Assembly (NCBI RefSeq): GCF_001584325.1
Contig: NZ_LSAZ01000005.1
Location: forward strand, 33,642-97,641
Length of the DNA stretch: 64,000 nucleotides
Direction: 5' to 3'
Source: Bacillus nakamurai
GTDB taxonomy: Bacteria; Bacillota; Bacilli; Bacillales; Bacillaceae
Part shown: positions 57,552 to 64,000 of the stretch, piece after piece
Numbering within the stretch: position 1 is the first letter of the stretch
Layout: each line of letters begins with the position of its first letter
Made by a program: the position numbers and the translations under genes
The notes under the pieces: generated by a model
What the model saw: only the letters and a program-made list of their open reading frames with translations
Database searches by the model: none
Told to the model about the DNA's origin: nothing

Positions 57552-57672
57552 ATTCATTTTACTCTCAGTATCAATGGCAAGTCTCATCTCTATTGGATTA
57601 TTCACAGAAATTGATTCAGCAGCACAGACGGCATTAACCATTAAACCAGCAGAAAACGGCGCTTTCGGATAA
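57538..57672 (+). CDS. Phr signalling peptide precursor
   Basis: A 44-residue secreted precursor overlapping the end of rap. MKTCKFILLSVSMASLISIG is a signal peptide; the tail ...TALTIKPAENGAFG should contain the mature peptide. If the last five residues are released, as for several Phr peptides, the signal is NGAFG; a different internal pentapeptide cannot be excluded. Neither resembles Phr pentapeptides known to me (PhrA ARNQT, PhrC ERGMT). ATG 57538 follows GGAGGGGATTC. It re-enters the cell through Opp and inhibits the partner Rap. Confidence 0.85.
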   Translation: MKTCKFILLSVSMASLISIGLFTEIDSAAQTALTIKPAENGAFG

Positions 57673-57680
57673 TATGACAT

Positions 57681-57707
57681 GACACAGCTGTGAGGCTGTG
57701 TTTTTTA
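57681..57707 (+). terminator. Terminator of rap-phr
   Basis: ACACAGC-TGTGAG-GCTGTGTTTTTT, nine bases after the phr stop. Confidence 0.8.
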
Positions 57708-57719
57708 AGGAGTGAATGT

Positions 57720-58190
57720 ATGATCATTACCTTACAGCCGATGACAGAGCAAGAATTTCAATCCTACCTCGTGTATACGACAAAGCATTATGCTGAAGAA
57801 AAGATCAAGGCGGGAACATGGCTGCCTGAAGACGCGCCTGAATTGGCCGAGCAAACCTTCCATGATTTGCTTCCTGACGGCCTGCAGACGGCTCATCATC
57901 ATTTGTGGAGCTTGACACTGGACGGGAAGGAAATGGCGGGGTGGCTGTGGCTGCACGCCGAACCGGTACATCCGCAGCGGGACGCGTTCATTTATGACTT
58001 CGGCCTCTATTCTCCTTATCGGGGCAAAGGGTATGCGAAGCAGGCACTGGCAAGGCTCGATGAAAAGGCTCGGGACATGGGAGTCCGTAAACTGTCTCTT
58101 CATGTTTTCGCCCATAATGAAGCGGCGCGCCGTCTTTATGAGACGACCGGATTTCTAGAGACTGATATTATCATGAGTAAAAAGCTATAA
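57720..58190 (+). CDS. yycN: YycN, GNAT acetyltransferase
   Basis: A 156-residue GNAT-fold protein: residues ~85-110 (HPQRDAFIYDFGLYSPYRGK) and GKGYAKQALARLDEKARDMG form motif A with the acetyl-CoA pyrophosphate loop RGKGYA; VFAHNEAARRLYETTGF is motif B. ATG 57720 follows AAGGAGTG. Position and gene order (yycN-yycO-yycP) agree with B. subtilis. Substrate unknown. Confidence 0.88.
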   Translation: MIITLQPMTEQEFQSYLVYTTKHYAEEKIKAGTWLPEDAPELAEQTFHDLLPDGLQTAHHHLWSLTLDGKEMAGWLWLHAEPVHPQRDAFIYDFGLYSPYRGKGYAKQALARLDEKARDMGVRKLSLHVFAHNEAARRLYETTGFLETDIIMSKKL

Positions 58191-58193
58191 CGA

Positions 58194-58224
58194 AAAGAGG
58201 CCCGCAGTCAGGGCCTCTTTTTTC
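58194..58224 (+). terminator. Terminator of yycN
   Basis: AAAAGAGGCCC-GCAGTCA-GGGCCTCTTTTT. Confidence 0.9.
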
Positions 58225-58384
58225 ATGATCTAACGTCATTTCCCGGGCAATCGTTTTGAACGCAGGCGGTGCCTGTTTTGTTATAAAATTTTTAAAAATC
58301 TGTAAAATGTCTATTTTTCCACCTTACTTCTGTCATATAATACAAATATGGAAAAAATTATATCTTGAGAAAAGAGGCGATGTT

Positions 58385-59137
58385 ATGAAGTGTAAGAAAA
58401 TGTTCAAAGCCGTCATTCCGTTTGCACTGATGTTTGCCATGGTTCTTCCCTTCTCCGGTATGAATGTAAAAGCCAAAGAAACAGAAACGGCCCGCTACGC
58501 AAAAGAGATCGCGGAGCTTCAGCAGGGCACGACCCCGCAAGAAGTCATCCAGTCCGCTAAAGAGCTGGCCAAACAGAAGCATGTCACGACAGAAGCCATC
58601 CTCAAGCAGTTTCACAGCGAAATCACCGCTGACAAGGTGCAAGGAGATGTAATCGCTTCCAAACAAGGTTTATCTGCGATGGGCGGCTCGTCAGGCACCA
58701 AAAAACTCCCGAAAAGCACAAAAGGCAATATTTATTACACGAACTCATACACAGCCTATTACAACCACGGCCATGTCGGCATGTATTCTGCCGCTGATCA
58801 AATTGTCGAATCCGTACCGGGTGACGGCGTCCGGCAGATTGCCTATAACGGAAGAGAAGTTGAAGACAATTCAATCGTCCAGACCGTCAGCGTCACCGAT
58901 GCCCAAAAACAAGCCGCCGCTGACTGGGCCGTATCACGAGTCGGCGACGAGTACTCCTTCAACTTCGTCAATAACCGAAATACAGGCCATGAAGGCGCCA
59001 AAAACTGCTCGAAACTGCTGTGGTCGGCGTTCCTCCTAAAAGCCGGAATCGACATTGACTCTAACGGCGGCCTGGGCGTATATCCTCGCGATATCACAAG
59101 CTCGCCTTATACGACAACGATCCTGACCATTAACTAA
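58385..59137 (+). CDS. yycO: YycO, secreted YiiX/NlpC-P60-like protein
   Basis: A 250-residue secreted protein. Signal peptide MKCKKMFKAVIPFALMFAMV with cleavage after NVKA. The mature C-terminal half has the permuted NlpC/P60 (YiiX/DUF830) pattern: HGHVGMYSAADQIVESVPG with catalytic-type His, and later HEGAKNCSKLLWSAF with the catalytic Cys in CSKLLW. Such enzymes are cysteine hydrolases acting on peptidoglycan stem peptides or lipids. ATG 58385 follows GAGGCGATG. yycP follows after ten bases, so they are likely co-transcribed. Confidence 0.87.
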   Translation: MKCKKMFKAVIPFALMFAMVLPFSGMNVKAKETETARYAKEIAELQQGTTPQEVIQSAKELAKQKHVTTEAILKQFHSEITADKVQGDVIASKQGLSAMGGSSGTKKLPKSTKGNIYYTNSYTAYYNHGHVGMYSAADQIVESVPGDGVRQIAYNGREVEDNSIVQTVSVTDAQKQAAADWAVSRVGDEYSFNFVNNRNTGHEGAKNCSKLLWSAFLLKAGIDIDSNGGLGVYPRDITSSPYTTTILTIN

Positions 59138-59147
59138 GGAGAAAAAC

Positions 59148-60311
59148 GTGAAAAAACTCATCTGGATACCCTTAGTGATCATCATTTCCGCAGCGGTCTT
59201 ATGCTTCTTCCATTTTCGCACGGAAGACCCTGCGGAGATCACGAGGGATACATTGAATAACCCCGATTTTCTGAAAGATAAAGAGGCGCTGCTGTATTTC
59301 TCCACTACGGCTGACCAAGACACGTTCGGCGGCGGGAAAAGCTATGCTCTATTCGCCGATGAAAAAGGAAGGCTTTCTTCTTATCAAATGAAGGGGCTTG
59401 AACTCGGATCAGCCAAGGTGCATGACGGCAGCGTGCTGCTGGAGGACAAAAAAGGGGTCTACACCGTAAAAGACGGCCTTCACACGTATAAAAGAGCGTA
59501 TCAGCATACGGGGGACAGCGCGGGATATATCGACCGGACGGACGGCTTCTACACGCTGTATAACTCAGGCTATGACAAAAGCGGCGGCAGCTATCGCTCA
59601 GAGCTGTACCGCCAAATTGACGGCAAGTGGAAGCAAGACGTCATCCCGCACTATATCCGCGCCTCAGGCTTTTTCAAAGGCCATCTTTTCGCGCTCACTC
59701 CGACAGATGACGAAAAAGGCTATCACGCCACCGACATTCAAGCGGAACAAGAAAAGCTCAGCACCAAAACCATCGCGACATGGACGTATAAAGAAGGCAC
59801 GTCTGTCGAATCTCAGCTAGCCGCAGACGATAACGCCATCTACTTTCTCACAAGAGGAGAAAAAGCCGATCATATCTATCAAATGGTGAAAGTCATGAAA
59901 AACAGCGGCGCCATCAAAACATATGACATCGCCTCTTATAAAGATGACGAACAAACCCTTTATGACTCCATGCCGTTCAGCTTCAAAAAAAGCTTTTTCA
60001 TGGAGCAGCACCAGCTCTACTTCATCGACGGCTTCGGCGCCGTATATCGCATCAGCCCCGAGACGGGAAAAAGCAAAAAAGCCTTCACCCTCCCCGCAGC
60101 AGGAATGAAGGCCGATTTCAAAGACCTGACCTATCAAAACGGAAAGCTCTACCTGTTCACCTACAGCTTCAAACACCCCGCCAAAATCGAAGAATTCGAT
60201 CTGAAAACGGGAAAAAAGCTGAAGGAGCGGACGATCCCAAACCTGAAAGACATCGTCACGCCGAAAAGCCATTTAAAGCTTTATGACGTGCAGGTGATGA
60301 AGGATTTTTGA
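59148..60311 (+). CDS. yycP: YycP, membrane-anchored or secreted protein of unknown function
   Basis: A 387-residue protein with one N-terminal hydrophobic segment (LIWIPLVIIISAAVLCFFHF) and an extracytoplasmic part that looks like a beta-propeller of repeated strands (for example LELGSAKVHDGSVLLEDKKG, YFIDGFGAVYRISPETGKS). The start is GTG 59148 behind AAGGAG. Same order as yycO-yycP of B. subtilis. No catalytic motif visible; function unknown. It overlaps a 29-codon membrane peptide frame at its end. Confidence 0.82.
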   Translation: MKKLIWIPLVIIISAAVLCFFHFRTEDPAEITRDTLNNPDFLKDKEALLYFSTTADQDTFGGGKSYALFADEKGRLSSYQMKGLELGSAKVHDGSVLLEDKKGVYTVKDGLHTYKRAYQHTGDSAGYIDRTDGFYTLYNSGYDKSGGSYRSELYRQIDGKWKQDVIPHYIRASGFFKGHLFALTPTDDEKGYHATDIQAEQEKLSTKTIATWTYKEGTSVESQLAADDNAIYFLTRGEKADHIYQMVKVMKNSGAIKTYDIASYKDDEQTLYDSMPFSFKKSFFMEQHQLYFIDGFGAVYRISPETGKSKKAFTLPAAGMKADFKDLTYQNGKLYLFTYSFKHPAKIEEFDLKTGKKLKERTIPNLKDIVTPKSHLKLYDVQVMKDF

Positions 60312-60397
60312 GTGTCAAGGCAGTCAAGGAAAAAAGAGGATTGATCTGCCTTTGTACAGTGATTGCGTGTGTATTAGGAATTTGGATTATGTATTGA
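60308..60397 (+). CDS. 29-residue membrane peptide
   Basis: TTG 60308 overlaps the yycP stop and follows GAAGGA. The product MSVKAVKEKRGLICLCTVIA then CVLGIWIMY has a basic leader and one hydrophobic segment, so it would be a mini-membrane protein translated by coupling to yycP. In B. subtilis a further small gene (yycQ) lies here, but I cannot confirm homology. It is short and uncertain. Confidence 0.4.
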   Translation: MSVKAVKEKRGLICLCTVIACVLGIWIMY

Positions 60398-60420
60398 TGG
60401 AGAAAAGAGAAAATCAGCAA

Positions 60421-60454
60421 TAAGCCGGACGTGACAGAACGCCGGCTTTTTTTG
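60421..60454 (+). terminator. Terminator after yycOP
   Basis: TAAGCCGGACG-TGACAGAA-CGCCGGCTTTTTTT. Confidence 0.88.
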
Positions 60455-60482
60455 CGCCTATCAACAGCTCCATATGTCGAAA

Positions 60483-60798
60483 TGTGGATAAAACCCAGTC
60501 CGAAGCACTACTAACATGTGTAAAAATAGGTTATATTGAAAAGAGAACAATTGCCGCGCGCAAAAGAAAACCGGAGGATGTAACAATGAAAACCGCTTAT
60601 TATTCCTGTGAAGAACATATCGAAACCGTACTGGACATGTACATAGATGATCATGAGCTTCCGCCCGAAATCAGAAAAATCGAACATACTAACAGTTTAT
60701 CCACAGCCTGTGAATTATGTGGGGACACCGCAACATATCTAGTAGGGAACGAATGATCCTACACAAAATACAGAAAAGATATCCACAATTGTGGACAA
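60483..60798. other. DnaA-box cluster around yyzF
   Basis: Two perfect DnaA boxes, TGTGGATAA (60483-60491, minus strand) and TTATCCACA (60697-60705), plus two with one change, ATATCCACA (60779-60787) and TGTGGACAA (60790-60798, minus strand), the last pair facing each other. They flank yyzF and precede rlmH. B. subtilis has a DnaA-box cluster near yydA (rlmH) that titrates DnaA; this appears to be its counterpart. Confidence 0.75.
60586..60756 (+). CDS. yyzF: YyzF, CxxH/CxxC protein
   Basis: A 56-residue protein with CEEHIETVLD (CxxH) near the start and CELCGDTATY (CxxC) near the end, giving a probable zinc knuckle. This size and pairing define the CxxH/CxxC family (YyzF) usually encoded just before rlmH. 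ATG 60586 follows CGGAGGATG. Function unknown. Confidence 0.88.
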   Translation: MKTAYYSCEEHIETVLDMYIDDHELPPEIRKIEHTNSLSTACELCGDTATYLVGNE

Positions 60799-60836
60799 CA
60801 TATATGAATAACTTGTTTCTAAAGTGGGGATGACCT

Positions 60837-61316
60837 GTGAATATCAATATTGTGACAATCGGAAAACTAAAAGAAAAATACCTCAAGCAAGGCATTGAAG
60901 AATACAAAAAACGACTCTCAGCCTACGCAAAAATCGACATCATCGAACTCCCGGACGAAAAAGCCCCGGAAAACCTAAGCGACCAAGACATGAAAATCGT
61001 CAAAGACAAAGAAGGCGAACGCATCCTGGCCAAAATCAGCCCGGACACCCACGTCATCGCCCTCGCCATCGAAGGAAAAATGAAAACATCCGAAGAACTG
61101 GCCGATACTATGGATAAGCTGGCTACTTATGGAAAGAGCAAAGTCACCTTTGTCATCGGCGGATCACTAGGACTAAGCGACGCCGTCATGAAACGGGCAG
61201 ACGACAAACTGTCATTCTCAAAAATGACATTTCCTCATCAGCTCATGCGGCTTATTCTGGTCGAGCAGATTTATCGGGCGTTTCGGATTAATCGTGGGGA
61301 GCCCTATCATAAGTGA
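60837..61316 (+). CDS. rlmH: RlmH, 23S rRNA pseudouridine-1915 N3-methyltransferase
   Basis: A 159-residue SPOUT methyltransferase (YydA; OrfX in staphylococci). [19 protein letters not shown] opens the protein, [13 protein letters not shown] and [15 protein letters not shown] form the knotted SAM site, and [20 protein letters not shown] with C-terminal EPYHK is conserved. It methylates pseudouridine 1915 in helix 69. GTG 60837 follows AAGTGGGG. The final codons are the attachment site for SCC-type elements in staphylococci, and foreign-looking DNA starts directly after the stop here. Confidence 0.97.
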   Translation: MNINIVTIGKLKEKYLKQGIEEYKKRLSAYAKIDIIELPDEKAPENLSDQDMKIVKDKEGERILAKISPDTHVIALAIEGKMKTSEELADTMDKLATYGKSKVTFVIGGSLGLSDAVMKRADDKLSFSKMTFPHQLMRLILVEQIYRAFRINRGEPYHK

Positions 61317-61318
61317 GT
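61305..61318 (+). other. Candidate SCC-type attachment site at the rlmH 3' end
   Basis: TATCATAAGTGA with the rlmH stop resembles the staphylococcal attB core (TATCATAAATGA-like). Base composition turns AT-rich right after it and a defence-type gene follows, so this may be a left junction. The matching right junction would be outside the window. The 281 bases to the next gene hold nothing else that I recognise. Confidence 0.45.
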
Positions 61319-61597
61319 GTGGTTTTCAAAAGTAAATATATATTTGTTATAGTTCTATGTCACCTCACGAATTTTAAATAGCAGTAGAACACTTATTATC
61401 TAAGGGTAAGTCTGATGATTTTAGGGTATATAAAATATTTTTAAGGGGACAATTTAATGGCGTGGAAAATACGTAGAGAGGTTCTAGAGTTTGCCTTCTA
61501 AAATTTTCGACGAATTTAATGAACATACTTATATCTTTATCTACAAAAAAGCTTTAGTTAGCAGTAAGACGTAAAATATTTAATAGAGGTGTAGACA

Positions 61598-64000
61598 TTG
61601 TCAAAAATAAATGAAATCCAAAATAAGATTAATGAGCTAAACGGTGGCGAGTTTCAAAAAATGATGGATATTTATTTTTCTAAGACAATTGATGGGGAAG
61701 TCTATTCCATAGGTTCTGTAATAGGGAACAATAATACAAAAACAGGAACACCAGATACTCTAATAAAAACTCCAGAAAATAAGTATATTTTTATTGAATA
61801 TACAGTTCAAAAAAATAATCTCTATAAGAAGTTTGAAGATGATCTAGATAAGTGTTTAGATGAATCGAAAACCAATATTTCACTTAATGATATAGAAAAA
61901 ATTATTTGCTGCTGTACAGGGAGGCTATCTACAGAGGAAATTAGTAAATTAGCTTCAAAAGTAAGTAACTATAACATAAGGCTAGAGTTACTTACTTTAG
62001 ATGCTATTTCTTTTAAAATTTACGAGTATCCAGCAATAGCATCCGATTTTTTAAATATAACTTTAGATACAGAACAAATTTTAGATATTGATGACTTTGT
62101 AAAAGTCTACAATCGAAGTAAATTGGCAACTATACAACTATTTATGCCAGAGATTCAGAAATAGATTTAATAATAGATTCAATATACGGGAATCAAATAA
62201 CTATATTATCAGGAAAACCTGGGGTCGGGAAAACTAGGATAGCCTTAGAATGTGTTAAACGATTCAAAGAAACAAACCCACAATATGAAATTAAATGTCT
62301 CAGAAATAATGGTCAAAATTTATATAAGGATTTAAAGTTACACTTCAATAGTCCTGGCAGTTATTTGTTATTTATTGACGATGTTAATCACCTAACTCAG
62401 TTGAATTTAATATTAGAGTATTTAGGTTTAAAAGATGAAGGAATTGAGTTCAAATTAATTGTTTCCGTAAGAGAGTATGCAGAAAGTAAGATGTTGGATA
62501 AAGTATCGGGATTCATCATCAATTTAATAAAAATTGATGTTTTAGAAGATAAAGATATAGAAACCTTATGTAAAGAAGAATATGATATAAAAAATTATTT
62601 ATATATAGAGAGAATATGTAAGATTTCCAAGGGGAATGCTAGGTTAGCAATAATGGCATGCGAGACTGCAATAAGAGAAAATACATTAGAAAGTATAGGA
62701 AACGTTATAGAGTTATTGGAAGAATACTACAGAGGTGTTAAAACCGACTTTGAAGATGAATTAGAAAATAATGACCTTTTAAAAACTGCAACTATCTATA
62801 GCTTTTTAAATGTTGTAAATCTTGGGGATGATGAAAATTTAGATTTAATGGCTCAATTAACAAATCTGGAAAAAGATAATTTCTTAAGAATTACTGAGAA
62901 GCTTCATTCAATGGAAATATTGGATATTTATGAAGGGGAAATCGCCAAAATATCTGACCAAATTTTGAGTACATATATCTTTTATCTAGCTGTTTTTGAT
63001 AAAAAACTTTTACGGTATTCAGATTTAATAAGAATATACTTTCCTAAATTAAAAAATAGGATTATTGAAAACCTAAATAGTGTTTTTTCATATTTTTATC
63101 AAAAGGAAAATTACGGACTAATAAAAGAGGAAATTACCAAGGTATACATAAATTTAAAAGAAAAGTCAGATGAAAATTTAGAGGGTTTCTTACACACTTT
63201 TTGGTTCGCGTTAGAAATAGAAACACTTATTTATATTGAAGATAAAGTTGATCAGCTACCCAGAGAAGAGGAGTATCAAATAAATTTTGATACTTCTAAG
63301 CAAACTTCAAATCGGTCTGAAATTCTCTCTACACTATCTAATTTTAGTCAAACTAAGTATTATAGGGAATCACTCGAATTAATAATAAAATACTTACAAA
63401 AAAAACCTACAGAATTTTCTTCTGTCTATTCTGTTTTAACTCAAGGCTTTGGCTTTAAGGAGTTTTCTGACAGACAAAGTTTTACTATACAAAAAGAAAT
63501 GTTTAATTTGTTAATATCTCAGTATGAACAGGAAGATTCTATTGTTTTTGAAATGCTGTTAATTAGGCTCATTGAATATTATTTGAAGTATAGCCATCAT
63601 ATTACTGAAATGTCAGATAGAAATACTATCAAATACTATGACTTAATTTTAAAATATTCTCCAGCTATTCTTGAAATAAGAGAAATTGCTTGGAATAAAT
63701 TAAAAGACTTATATTACAAAAATGGTGAAGAGATAAATAAAATACTTTTTAAGTTTGGATACCAAGATGTAGAAAAAATAAACAAGGATATTTTAATATA
63801 TGATATTAAATTTATTTCAGAACTAGTAGAGAGTTTAGCAGTGGTAACATTGAAAGAAAGTATTATATTTAATAAAATAAATGATTTTCTATTAAGACAT
63901 GATTTGAAATTAGATACTAGTTTAATAAATAAATTGAATTCTGAAAAATATAACATCTATAAAATATTAGCAAAAAATGTTTATGGTCATAATTATCGAG
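61598..64000 (+). pseudogene. Defence-type gene: nuclease-like domain plus STAND NTPase (frameshifted, cut by window end)
   Basis: From TTG 61598 (behind AGAGGTG) a 188-codon frame encodes a restriction-endonuclease-like N-terminal domain: LNGGEFQKMMDIYF, then GTPDTLIKTPENKYIFIEYT, which fits a D...ExT/K-type nuclease core. It stops at 62164. From about 62145 another frame continues without a stop to the window end. It has ITILSGKPGVGKTRIALE (Walker A), YLLFIDDVN (Walker B), LIVSVREY (sensor) and a long helical tail, the features of a novel-STAND-type (nSTAND3-like) NTPase. The two join (QLF-Y-ARDSEIDLI) if one T is added in the T run at about 62139-62142. Proteins with this layout act in anti-phage defence. 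Strongly AT-rich versus the neighbours. Confidence 0.7.

Overview
The window is chromosomal DNA from a member of the Bacillus subtilis group, most likely the B. amyloliquefaciens/velezensis clade. The evidence is the near-origin backbone seen here in inverse orientation to the B. subtilis 168 map: yyaL, ppaC, yybR, cotF, yybS-gdpP-rplI, yycA/C/D, dnaC, yycE, purA, the Lys-Glu-Asp-Phe tRNA cluster, walRKHIJ-htrC, rocR/rocDEF, rap-phr, yycN/O/P, yyzF and rlmH. A sacB-levB pair is also present. All identifications come from reading the sequence and recalled family knowledge; no database search was run.

Region 1 (1-8250) is an AT-rich accessory island inside the 5' end of yyaL. The segment of yyaL encoding its CHWCHV motif recurs as a 16-bp att-like site at about 1298, 2438, 4806, 7392 and 7958, all in one orientation. 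Between the sites lie separate cargo modules: a one-TM protein of unknown function; a three-gene cluster that I read as an endospore-appendage (ENA) system (CotY/ExsY-like anchor, DUF3992 fibre subunit, BclA-like collagen tip) with a SigK-type promoter; and an arsR-arsI-acr3-arsC operon. Two displaced 5' fragments of yyaL lie on the right side. No recombinase gene is present. This modular island with a mobile-looking spore-appendage cassette is the most interesting object in the window.

Region 2 (8251-24140) holds single-gene units (YitT-type membrane protein, hydrolase, racemase, DinB, metallo-hydrolase, GntR regulator), the levansucrase/levanase pair with the SacY-type antiterminator leader, an EamA exporter with a perfect palindromic operator, then ppaC, yybR, cotF and the yybS-gdpP-rplI operon. 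Region 3 (24238-31060) is an insertion between rplI and the yyc genes. It contains a RIO-like kinase and a tightly overlapping operon PIG-L deacetylase / GT4 / ATP-grasp / CotS-like kinase / GT4 that looks like a pathway for an unknown glycoconjugate.

Region 4 (31100-45410) is core: yycA (broken by a one-base frameshift), yycC, yycD, dnaC, yycE, PurR-controlled purA, four tRNAs and the essential WalRK two-component operon, which carries a parS site inside walK. Region 5 (45411-50700) is accessory: a 27-codon peptide gene, a four-repeat PepSY protein divergent from a two-component system, and an MFS transporter. Between the PepSY gene and the regulator is a symmetric array of 11-bp-phased repeats. 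Region 6 (50857-56340) is the arginine/ornithine catabolism locus with RocR enhancer sites and a SigL promoter; rocR appears to begin with CTG. Region 7 (56436-61316) has a Rap-Phr quorum-sensing pair, yycNOP, a DnaA-box cluster, yyzF and rlmH. Just after the rlmH stop codon, in the position used by SCC-type elements, composition becomes AT-rich and a frameshifted nuclease-like/STAND NTPase defence-type gene runs off the end of the window.
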